In this document: positions 26,491 through 38,200 of the stretch, in pieces
Position numbering within the stretch: position 1 is the first letter of the stretch
How the letters are laid out: each line of letters begins with the position of its first letter
Source of the DNA: Pegea sp. RAD2-039
Taxonomy: Eukaryota > Chordata > Thaliacea > Salpida > Salpidae
Reading direction: 5' to 3'
Assembly (NCBI GenBank): GCA_034620365.1
Contig: JAQGEQ010000071.1
Coordinates: 4,154,001 to 4,218,000, forward strand
DNA length: 64,000 nucleotides
Notes under the pieces: model-generated
Databases searched by the model: none
Told to the model about the DNA's origin: nothing
The model's input: the letters and a program-made list of their open reading frames with translations, nothing else
Program-made: the position numbers and the translations under genes

Positions 26491-26499
26491 TTATTACAG

Positions 26500-29400
26500 T
26501 GAAGACTTTTGAAACTAAACATACTGATGAAGTACCTACTGATGAAGTATCAATCTAAAGTTTACTTATTTCGTTATAGTAGCTGTACTAAAATATGTTT
26601 AATGTAACAAAGGCTGATAACAAAAGATGTAACCTTGTGGAGTGAAACGTCTCCAGGATAGAGAATAATTACCTTTCTAAAATTGCACTTCATGGTAAGG
26701 TCTTATCTGCCTAAAGAAGCAGATATTTTTCAAGAAAAGGATATAAAGACTCACAAAATCCTCCTAATAAAGATAAAATAACACTTCATCAACATTGTAT
26801 TGACATCTCTAGTAAGTCGAGTCGACACTGTAGGTAAAAGAAGAAAGATTGAAGATAATGATTTCATGATCACCAAGAAGTCTCACCGAGAATTTCATCG
26901 AGAGATCTCAATCACACTTCTGTAAAGATTTTGCCTTTTCAGTGTGCCTTTTGTGCATTGGATTATTTAATCACGAACACCTAATGGAATCTAGACTGTG
27001 ATTCCATCTTTACATCTTTCATTGGAGCACTATCTTTAGACCTCTAAGCACTACTAATAACCTTTATATTTTTAATACAAGATCACTGTTGTAAGCTTAA
27101 TAGTTTTAAGCCAAGCAATTATTTGGTGATATTTTATAAAGCAATTTTTTAATGAGTTAGTTTTAATATGAAGTTTTTGTTTTGAAGTAATTCAACAACA
27201 GAGTTTTAGTTTATTTGGTCATCTTTTATCAGCTTTTTTAGATTTTCTCTTACCTTTAATAGGAAGTTTTTATGGATCAAATCCTTGCTTTTGTCTTTTT
27301 TAAGATTAGCTTCGTTGCTTAATAAAATTGCTGAATAGTTCACTGCCTAAAACATCTTCATAAGACTTCTTAACTGCTAGGTTAACATTTAATTTGTTCG
27401 AAAAAATTTTCTTATTTTAATAATTGTCCAATATCAGTGGTTTTTTATTCAAACCAGTCATGAAGTTTGTTTTGTAAAATACCAAGAGATTCACTAGAAG
27501 CCGAGTAAAATGTTGATGAGCTTGCAGCTAAATGAGCTACAGAGGAAGATTAACAGAAAAGATGTTTTGAGATTAATTTGTCAGATCTTAATTTGAACGA
27601 ATTTGGTAAGATTACTTTAAAGAATATTTGAGATGTCCTTAGTTATCTTATTTCTGATGCTTGAGGATTTTTTCTTCTTTTGTCGTTCAGCTACAAAACG
27701 TAGATACAAATATTTGTAGTCAAGATTAATATCTCTTAATTCCTGTGTCTTGGATGCTTTTAAGATACAAGATTAGAATGAAGTTGCGTACTGACAAAAG
27801 ATCTTAGCTTAAATCGTTATAACTGTAATCTGATTTCACAAAGATCTTGCTCTAAACTTATTTTCTATTTTGGTTTAGAAAAAAAAACATCATTTATGGC
27901 CAAAAATATTCAACTAATTACTTCAATTTTTATAAAGACTGCAGAGCTTTGGTTTAAAACGTATTAAAAGGTTTTGTATCAACCGAAATAGAGAAGTATT
28001 TTTGGATTCTAAATGTTTTAAACTCTTTTCTAAACCTGACTGCACAAGATCTTGAGTGAATCCAAGAGTAAATTTGTTTTTGTATTTAGTTTGTTTAGTG
28101 AATAAAGCAGTTTATTATAAAACAAATTTCTAATTTATTACAACTTTCAACAAAATTCGATTAATCGAAAATTAGCAATCCAAAAACTCAATCAAGATCT
28201 ATATTTAGTCTTCAAAACGTTTATCATTGTAATTATAGAACACAAAAGGCAATCTTATAATAATAGATAATTCTTATTTCTTTATAGAAAAGATTTTTTT
28301 GAAACGGTAGTTAGTTTTTTTTAATAAACTAATTCTGTTTTTTTAATATATAAGAAATACTCAAAAAATGTAGAACGATATAACTTAAAAATGTTTAATT
28401 ACCAATTTTATCCAAAGACTGCTCATTAATTACTGCTACTTTAAGTTTAAGTACAAATATTTACTTATCTTCACAGTGTAACGACATCTTTAATAAATAA
28501 CATTTTATAAAGCCTAGTATATCAATTTGATATGCTAAGTGAAAAAGCTCTACCAAGTAATTTATATAATCGATTTATATAAATAAAAAGTAAATATATT
28601 AGCTGAAATTTTTCCAGTGACAATTTTTCTTTAAAATGTGAAAGTTTGTTGTAAATTACAACTTTATTCTACGAATTCAACATCAAATTAAACATAAAAT
28701 TCATTTCCATATTTTTGTAGTAATTTTTGAGCTTCAAGGTAAGAAAAATCACCCAAGCCCAAACACTTTCTCGAATTATTCTCTAACACTTGCTTTATCA
28801 AAAGCAGACTACACCAGTTTTTTACTCGAAACTTAAAAATGTTAGTACAATTTTTTGTTTTCTGTTTATATCTTATTATCTTTATTATCAGGAATTTATT
28901 TATACTTATCTTCTTTCATCAAAGCTTTCAAAATAAAATTATAAGTAGAATAAGATATTATTTTATAATCATGTATGATTTCAGTTTACTTAAAATAAAT
29001 AAATTAGAATAAATATAACGACAAAGTTTGGAAGAGCAGTATAAATATTTAAAGAAGGTTGTTTAAAGTTAAGTCTAGAGTTTATCAAGCTAGTTTACTG
29101 CTAGGTTTGATTTCCACAAAGTTGTTTTAAACTATCATCTTGAGGTTTAAATCTACTGTGTATAATATACAGATAGTCTAAAGATGTTTCACCTTCTAAC
29201 TACTTAAACATTGTATTTGGAATAATTTTGATTCGTCGGTTTAAATTCTTGTGATTGACAAATTGAGAGAAATTGACAAGAGAGCAAGTCAGAGTTTTGC
29301 GAATGTTACACCATCAGTAGATTCAAAAATAAAAAAAGCAATTATTTTTTATTCTATTTTTATCACAATTATTTATATTTTTTAAGATGATTTTAAAATA

Positions 29401-30641
29401 CCGAGCTGTTTTAAACATTTGTTTTTGACAGAAAATTTAGTAGTAGAATAAAAAAAAAGGCATTTTATATTTAGACGCCAAAATTAAAGCTACTCACATT
29501 GACAAGGTTTTCAGTAAACGGCTTTTCGTCCGTATTCGTCTTTCCATTTTAATTTTTTTTTTTTTAGTTTTAATTATACTATTTCTTTTATTTTGCCTAA
29601 ATAATTTACTTAGCCTAATCATTTATTTTTAATTAATAAGCTTTAACTACTATTTTCAAATATTTATTGATTTATAATAACTTTATTAATTTATTAAAAA
29701 AAAACAATTTTAATATCATTACTTCCTGTAAGATATTGACAAATAGAATTCTTTGAACTTTGATATTTGAACAAGTTTTGTGAAACTGTTTGTTGATTTA
29801 GTTATTTAAATAATTTTAAATATTTAGTTAGAAAGTTTCTAATTGAAAAAATATTTTGATTACCTGAGTTTTTAACACCTTGAAATTTATCAAAAAATAC
29901 TTTTAAATAAGAAAAATTTAGATATTTTTAATTATATTTCATAAATTTTGTTTATCATATTATTTATTTTTAATTGATTAACATACCTTCTATTATAATT
30001 GATTTATTTGTTTTCAGAAGATCTTTATCTTTAAGTATTTTTATCTTAAGGTCTATTATTGATTTAAAGTTTAATATTATATCATAAAATTTATCTAAAT
30101 CAAATCTTGCTTACATTAAATAATTTATCAAAATGTAATCTTTTTTTAGAAAATTTTTATTACTGATTTCAAAACTTCAATTTATTTTAAAATAATTTGA
30201 ATTACAAAACTTTAAATTATAGAAAGATTAAAAGTAAATTTTTGTAAAATGTCTTTTTCTCCTTCTATTTTGTTGATGTTTATCGTTTAGTCATTTTTAC
30301 TGAAAAAATTTTAAATTTGAAATAGAAACAGTGATTACTAATTATTATTTTCATCAAATTTTAGCTGACAGTTAACATTTTTGACATATTGACTTTTCAC
30401 ACTTTGAGAAAAAGCTTTTTAAGATTTTAGAAAAAAGTTTTTGAAGTTTGTTAGAGAAACTTAATTTTAAACTTTTAGTTAAACAAGTTTAAGTTTTGTA
30501 ATTTGTTTTTTGTTACATCTCTTTTATTCAGCTATTTTGATACTTTTTATCATTAAAATTTGAGGAATTTTTACCAAAGTTAATAAGTTTTAAAAAGTGG
30601 AATTTTTATTTTTTAGAATTTTTATTTATTTTCTTTTAAAA
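26500..30641. other. AT-rich intergenic region, nothing recognised
   Basis: Roughly 4.1 kb between repeat debris and the elongase gene. I see no exon-like ORF, no conserved domain, no array and no RNA gene. The last few hundred bases presumably contain the elongase promoter. Confidence 0.5.
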
Positions 30642-31953
30642 ATGGATTTGATTATTAATCTTAAAAGAAAATATGATGAAGTACTTCAGTTATCAGGTAA
30701 TCAAATTATTTTCAAGCTATCATCACCTTTTCATGACTCTTAACAGATCCTAGAGTGGATGTTTACCCTTTGATGAGATCTGGAGTTTTTAACACCATCA
30801 ATACAATTATTTATCTTATAATTGTAACTTATGCTGGGAAACGTTTTATGAAAAACAGGCCTGCCTACAATATCAGAAAATTCATTTTCTTCTACAATGT
30901 CTTGATGGTGTTGTTTTCAACTTATCTTTTCTATGAGGTATTTTGAATAAGATGTAGTCAATATGTTGTCACCGACAGACTTTCTATCTGATTAGTTTTT
31001 ACTCGCCGGTTGGGGAACAGGTTACTCACTCATTTGTCAGGAATGTGATTATTCAAGTTCTCCTCAAGCTTTGCGGATGTTAAATGTCTGCTTCTACTTC
31101 TGGTTGTCGAAACATATCGAGTTCCTGGACACGGTGGGATCTTCATCTTAAGATCATTTATTTAACAACTTCCTCTTCAGTATTTCTTCATCGCACGTAA
31201 GAAGTATCAACATATTTCCTTCTTACACGTCTTTCATCATACTTTAATGGCTTTCACATGGTGGTGGGGAGTTAAGTTTTCAGCAGGTAAGTCAGTTGAC
31301 TTCAACACGTCCCACTTCATATCAGTGTCTTCCAGGAGGTCTTGGCACCTTCCACGCCCTCATTAATTCATTTGTCCACATGGTCATGTACACATACTAC
31401 GCTATTGCTGCTTTAGGACCCAAGTATCAGAAATTTATCTGGTGGAAGAAACATCTAACCGCCTTTCAGATGGTATTTAACTAATTACTGAGCGTTAGCG
31501 TTTTGTTTGATGATTAAATATTAGCGATGCTGACAACGCTTTGTTCACTTCGCTAAAAAAGATTTGAATTTTCTTGTGAACTGATTTATGAAGGAATTAG
31601 TTGGTTTGTTGTTCGTATGTAGGTGTTAGATGTTTAAAATAGAGTGTGATGTGGGTGGGTGGTTTGTGATTATGTTGGTCTTGTTGTAGACTCAGTTTGT
31701 TGTGGTATTTGGACATATGGTTAACATCATCGTTTTTCATGATTGCGTCTTTCCACAAGTCTTCAAATACATCATTTCGTTGTATGGTAAGTAGATGAAG
31801 CAGTAACAACCAATCACAACTCTTCATTATCTCACTATTTCAGGTTTTATATTCTTCATTTTATTCTCAAACTTTTGGATTCAATCATACACAAAAAAGA
31901 AGAACTCGAAACCTCGACGAGTCGATGACATCGATATAAAGAAAGCTGATTAA
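30642..31953 (+). CDS. ELOVL very-long-chain fatty acid elongase (ELOVL1/4/7 type)
   Basis: Condensing enzyme of the ER elongation cycle: joins malonyl-CoA to a fatty acyl-CoA. Seven exons: 30642-30696, 30747-30937, 30996-31133, 31181-31286, 31336-31472, 31690-31786, 31844-31953; total 834 nt = 277 aa plus stop, in phase, and a normal length for the family. Visible signatures are KHIEFLDT (family KxxExxDT), the histidine box HVFHH at residues 144-148 followed by a TWWWGV stretch, NSFVHMVMYTYY (the metal/active-site motif of the ELOVL1/4/7 and 2/5 groups), and several hydrophobic helices. The last four residues, KKAD, form a KKxx ER-retrieval signal. Subtype within ELOVL is my inference from HVFHH and NSFVHMVMY. 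Its 3' end faces USP24. Confidence 0.93.
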
Positions 31954-32088
31954 TAAAATATTTATTTGTTACCAGGAGATTCTATTTATCAATTTAGCAA
32001 ATATTTAACTTCAATTTAAACTGCAAACTGTTTTCAAACAGCTAGAAGCTTCTACTATGCATCTTTTTCACATTTTTGCTCATCTCAT

Positions 32089-32094
32089 AATAAA
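32089..32094 (+). terminator. Possible ELOVL poly(A) signal
   Basis: AATAAA 136 nt after the elongase stop. An earlier AATAAA (31952-31957) overlaps the stop codon itself and is less likely to serve. The convergent USP24 stop is at 32240, so the two 3' UTRs share under 300 bp. Confidence 0.4.
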
Positions 32095-32239
32095 ACCTGA
32101 CGTCATTTTTATGAAATCTTTTTTTATTCTCGCAAGCAATATGTTAAAAAGAATAAAAACTTCGTAAACATTTTTCTGAAAATTTATTTTTTTGCCTTAA
32201 TCAAAATTTGGCGGCAAATAAACTGCATAAAATGAAAAT

Positions 32240-35200
32240 TTAAGCATCTTCAAATACTTCGCATTCTTCGTTGGCTGATTTGTCCTATAAAAAAACAAAC
32301 GAGACATTAGTTCAGTGACCAGCCGGTCCCCAACCACAACCGACCTTATTAGCTAGCATTGCAGTGGCTTTTTCAAGAGTTTTTTGAGCAGATATAGTTC
32401 TTTGAAACTGTTTATTAGTCGCAAGATTATTAGAATCTTTTTGGACATTCACCCAACCATAATCATTCATCTTGCGCTTCAGCCAGGCAACCGCGCTTGA
32501 CCAACGATTCGAAATATCCATCAGATACTGATTACAACCTTCAGTTCTACAAATAAAATTTCAAAAAGCGAAATCAGCGAGGCGTGACGACGAGTCATGC
32601 ACGAGTGACTTCACCTGGAGGAAAGTTGAACGACGAACTTGATGTATTGATAACATTTGCTTTCATCACTACAGTGACCTTTCTCCAACACCATCAACAG
32701 ATTGTTCTGGATATTCTCGAAGGTATTCTTCAACCTCTCTGTTTGAAGATTATCATCAAGACATAAAAGATCAGATAATAAGCAGAGGATGTTACAGATA
32801 TCTGGTGATGCCGATTCAGATAGTTCATCCTACAAATAATCGTTACAGCGCGCGTGTGTGTGTGTGTGACGTCACTCACCATGAAGAGCTCGATGATAAA
32901 CAGCGAGAAACGCGAATTATTTGTGGCACAATCACAGATGACGTCACGAGCCAGTTGTAGTGATTGGTCGGAATTCTCACGTGACAAACACAACAACTCT
33001 TTAAAGTATCTGCAACAAAGCAGAACGTCGCGACGTGATGACGTCATCAATTAAGAGCACCTGAGTGAGAGCGATCCTTCGATAGTAGCTCGGATCGCGT
33101 CATCAATTTTTACTTTGGTTGAATCAACATCCATCTTGACGTCATCAGTGTCTTCGCTCGTCTTCAAGTTTTGGAGTGATGAAAGATCAGAATGGAAGAT
33201 GAAGGCGGCGAAAGCGCGATGTAATTGATGTAGATGACGCGCTACAGTCACTGATGTCCAACGACGCGATACTAATCCACTTCCATCGCCGGCGCGCGAT
33301 GATGTGACGTCACAGCCGCGAGACGCGTCACCAGCGCCCGTTTCTACAATCGCAGTTATAGCAGACGTGACGTAATCGACACGAACCGACCTGGAAATAG
33401 CGAAGTGGTGGCTTTGTCGCCGAGTAGAAATCGAAGAAGTCGAGCTGGACAGTTATGACGTAACAGAAGTTTGCAGAGTTCGATATCGGAAGTGATGACG
33501 TCACTGATGAGCGCGAAGTATTGTTCGCTATGTCGTACACGCTCGACCACGTGACGGTCGATTAGCGCAACTAATCGCGATATCAACTGATCCAGTTGGC
33601 ATGACAACCGACTTTTGGCCAGAGTGCAGCAGAGATGACTTAACATATTAGCGAAGGATTGACGAATTGGTTGATGAGGGCAATCAAGCAGAAAGCTCGC
33701 GACGATATCGAATCCTGAAGTACTACTAAGATGATCTGATAACCAAATCGCGCTGTGGATTCGAAAAAAGGCGGTGATGATGACGTCATAGTGCGATGAC
33801 GAGGTACAGACGCTGGAAGAGATGATGTGATGAGGGTCCGAATGAAAGATTGCCAAGTAAGTCGATCTAACATCTCACAATGTCTCATCCTGAGGTAGGT
33901 GTTAAAGAGAAAATGAGATGTAAGTTGCATACACGTGGTAGCGGTGTCAGCGCTCGAAGAATGCTACGACATCAAGTGGTCAATGTTAGTTGCTAGTAGC
34001 GACGAGAGATACTCACCAAGTTGACTTCTGTTAATTGGTTAAGAAACCGGAAGTAAGCTGCGTCATATACGCCACAATCACGCATGAAATGAATATTCTC
34101 TTCTTGTACTAACTGCGTCACTGATGACGGCATCTGCGAGCTGAACACGCCGCGCTGTTCACTTTTTCTAAACGATGCGAGGAGTTAGTGAGTGATTAAG
34201 GTGCTTGAGGCTTGAAGTACCTGATCAAGTTGCTTAATTGTGAGATATTGCTGACCGAGTGCCGACCATTTGGACTAGTGGTTGTTGATGATGTGGTCGG
34301 TATCTCTGATGACTTGTTCATGTGGTTGCTACGCAACGGGCTTCTCGTTGCAACGTCACCGTTTGCTGTTGGCTTCAAATCGCGCTTTCGCTGATAGAAC
34401 AGCACATAAGCGCTCCAATAGCGAATTCGATCGTTGTCGAAAGCTGTTTCTATGATGACGTCATCAACAATTCGCTTACAGTACGTCACTTCATACTCAC
34501 CGACAAACGAGCCACCGAAGCACTCATCTTTAAGCGCTTGTGACGTCATATTAAATGGTTCGACAGTGACGTCATTGAATTTGAACCATTGACCAAACGT
34601 CGGGTTGTCATGGACCGAACCACGGTGGTCACGAATGAACGAATAGTAGTGACCAGCTTGAGCTTGTCCACTATGCACGAGGATTCCAACCAATACATAA
34701 ACGTCATCATCACCTAGACAACCATCATCATCAGTATCTGGTTTGTAACAACCAGCAAACCAACCAGTTGATGATGATGACTTGTTAGTAGTTGATAGTT
34801 GATCACTGAGATATGGATTCATATCTAACTCGAGAGGGAACTCGAAATATTGATCAAATTTCAACGGTCTGCCAGCCTCCCAGTCATATACGAATCGTTT
34901 TAATTGAATCACCAAAATTTGAGGCAAAGATTTGATACAAGTTCGTTTCAAAGTTGTTCGCTATAAAAAGAAAATATTTAATTAAAATTGCTATATAGCA
35001 ACCATCAGCATGGCAACCATCACCATAGCAACCATCACCATAGCAATTATCACTAGCAACCATCAGCATGGCAACCACCAGCATAGCAACCATCAGCATG
35101 GCAACCATCAGCATGGCAACCATCAGCATAGCAACCATCAGCATGGCAACCATCAGCATGGCAACCATCAGCATAGCAACCACCAGCATAGCAATTATCA

Positions 35201-38200
35201 CCAGCAACCATCAGCATGGCAACCACCAGCATAGCAACCATCAGCATAGCAACCATCAGCATGGCAACCATCAGCATGGCAACCATCAGCATGGCAACCA
35301 TCAGCATGGCAACCATCAGCATAGCAACCACCAGCATAGCAATTATCACTAGCAACCATCACCATAGCAACCACCAGCATGGCAACCACCAGCATGGCAA
35401 CCATCAGCATGGCAACCATCAGCATGGCAACCACCAGCATAGCAACCATCAGCATAGCAACCATCAGCATGGCAACCATCAGCATGGCAACCATCAGCAT
35501 GGCAACCATCAGCATAGCAACCACCAGCATAGCAATTATCACTAGCAACCATCACCATAGCAACCAACCTTTTTGTTGCATTTTTCACACTTGTATGCGT
35601 TATCTCCTTCTAATTTTTCGCCAGCTACAAAATTTTTGAGTGATTCTTTCAGACTGCCACATTTCACTGAAAGATTGAGGGCACAAAAGGGTTCTTCGCG
35701 TTCATATCGATGTGGGCATCCTTCACAAATCTTCTGGTCGCTAAAAACTCCTCCAAATATAGATTTGAAGATGTTCTCGCGTTTCCTGCTCTGAGTTGAT
35801 CAGTTAGCAACAAGAAACGTCAATGACGTCATAAACCCACCAACAGATACTCGTCGATCTGATCTGTGAGATCAGTGAAGAACTCAAAAGCATCCTGCTG
35901 CTCTCGAAGATTAACTTGATTACTGAGGAGTCGAAATCCGTTCCAAAAAGCTATCGGTTGATGAAACTTCAATCGTGAGTGACGTAGATGCGCGAAAACA
36001 GTTTGTAGTTGATGAAGAATACCGCGATCCATCGCGTCACTGACGTCACTAGCCAACACGCGCTATTGAAGAAGCAGATGACGTAGAAGTTGGGGCGATG
36101 GAAGCTGGGGTACTTTTCGAATGACGTTGATCATGAAAAGTTGCTGGATGACGCTATTCATGTAACAGGTGGCTCCCGCGTTGCACAGTCCTACCAGCCC
36201 ATGGTCAGGACGGGCATCAACTAGTGGACAGTGGTCAAACTCCTGAAGATGATTGACATGAGAAGAAGTGGATGAAATGGGGTATTTGGGGCACCTTTAT
36301 TTTAGAGGGGTCGAAGTAGTGATGCATTCTGATGAGAAGTGAAGTGACTTTAGCAAAGTTGTCATGACAATTGCGGCAGAGTTCGACGAGAAGTCGAAAC
36401 GCGGCGTTCTTGGATTCGTCGGTGCCACATCTGCATGCGACCATTTTGTTAGTTGATCAAGTACAGGATGTACCGGGGAAGTACCTGGGTGTGAAGGCAG
36501 CGGGCGAATGATCGGCAGTTTTAAAGTTTCCAGAAACTTCCATGAGAAAGTGCGCGCCTGGAAAGAGGAAGAACAAAAGAAGACGCTCCACAATTCGTTC
36601 CCCTGTTAACGAAGACACAGATGAAGATGAGGAAGACACAGATGAAGATGAGGAAGACACAGATGAAGATGATGAAGATACAGATGAAAAAGACACAAAT
36701 GAAGATGAGGAAGATACAGATGATGAAGATACAGATGAAGAAGACACAAATGAAGAAGACACAGATGAAGATGATGAAGATGCAGATGAGGAAGACACAG
36801 ATGAAGATGATGAAGATGCAGATGAGGAAGACACAGATGATGAAGACACAGATGAAGAAGACACAATGAAGAAGACACAGATGAAGATGATGAAGAAGAC
36901 ACATATGAAGATGATGAAGACACAGATGAAGAAGACACAGATGATGAAGACACAGATGATGAAGATGCAAATCACCGATTTGTTTTTTGTCGATTCGATG
37001 AGATGTAAGAAGAGTGGAAATAAGTCGGAAGTGACCAGTGAGAAGGACACTATCGAGATGTCGTGACGTCACCGACTCGTAATCACTGGTCATGTCCCAT
37101 TGTTCGAACCACTCTAACTCAGCGTCCATGGTGTCCACCTCATCGGCCCCCTTCTCATCAGCATCAATCATATCACGTAACAAACGACATCGAAGTTCAA
37201 AATACTCGAGGCAGCTGGCCACCAACCGCTGACCACCGGTCCTCAAGTTCGTGTCCGATCGCCAATATGGAAGCGCTGTTTTTGTCAGAATCTGCAACGT
37301 CAAAAGTTCGCGTTGATGACGTCACAAACGCGATGCAATTCACCTGAATAAGCTTCCAGCAGGGGGCGCGTCGAACAAAGGAGTAAGAACGCGCGAGCTC
37401 ATGGAAGCGATCAACTGCATCGCGACGAATCGCGGTATCGTTGCATCGAACCAGAATATCGATCAGAAAATCGTTGGTTTGTGGCGTTTCGAGGAAGGCA
37501 TCTGCAAATGATGACGTCACAAGATGAGTGATGACGTCACGAGATGACGTTTAAATCTCACCGATGTGTAAGGGACGTCCATGAAGACAAGCCGCGATGA
37601 GTTCGAGCGCTTGCCGCGCTACAATCGACTCTCCAGCGTCACGTAGCGGACCATATCGTGAATCGCGATGTTGTAAGCAAAGTGCGCTGTCACTAGATGC
37701 GGTGGTGACGTCAGCAGGTCGAAAATTGCCGTTGGTGATGGACAGTTGTCCCAGGCTGCCTCGAGACGCCGCCCAACAAACATCGCGAAGACATCGCGCT
37801 AACTTCGAGAAATCTTCTTTGCTCATCATCTGCAGCAGTGACGTAATCAGTGACGGGTAACGTCATCATCGACAAATCAGCTGACCTGCACACAAGTGCG
37901 GGACACATGACCAACATCGGGACTCAGGGACACGCTTCGACGGTTCCGCTTGATTGGAGTTACAGCAGCATCAGCCGACGACTGAGAAGTGGTTGTCATG
38001 GAAATGGCATCGCGCGAGAAACGCTTCACTGGTGACGCCTCTAAAGAAGGTGGCATCTCTTCATCACTATCATCCGAACAACAACACAAGACGTATCTAC
38101 GCGAGGCGATGACGTCATCAAGCTGCTGATTGCTCGCTTGTGGTGGTTACTTGGCAACGGCAAGCGCGACCGCGTAGCAACCGCGCTTAGTGTCTTCGCA

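Noticed and set aside
34990-35560. CRISPR-like array
   Set aside because: Units are contiguous 15-bp tandem repeats without unique spacers, in an animal intron.
34884-35588. Several overlapping His/Asn/Met/Cys-rich ORFs on both strands
   Set aside because: All are frames of the 15-bp tandem array inside a USP24 intron.
32240-36240. USP9X as the identity of the deubiquitinase
   Set aside because: The UBA-like N-terminus, the RLKTILKM..CPHFNAKMNGLKEV and LLWDLAHLP blocks, and the C-terminal FQRTISAQ motif fit USP24 better.
36542-37066. D/E-rich 174-codon plus-strand ORF
   Set aside because: It is the translation of a 12-bp minisatellite in a USP24 intron; USP24 exons on minus join in phase across it.
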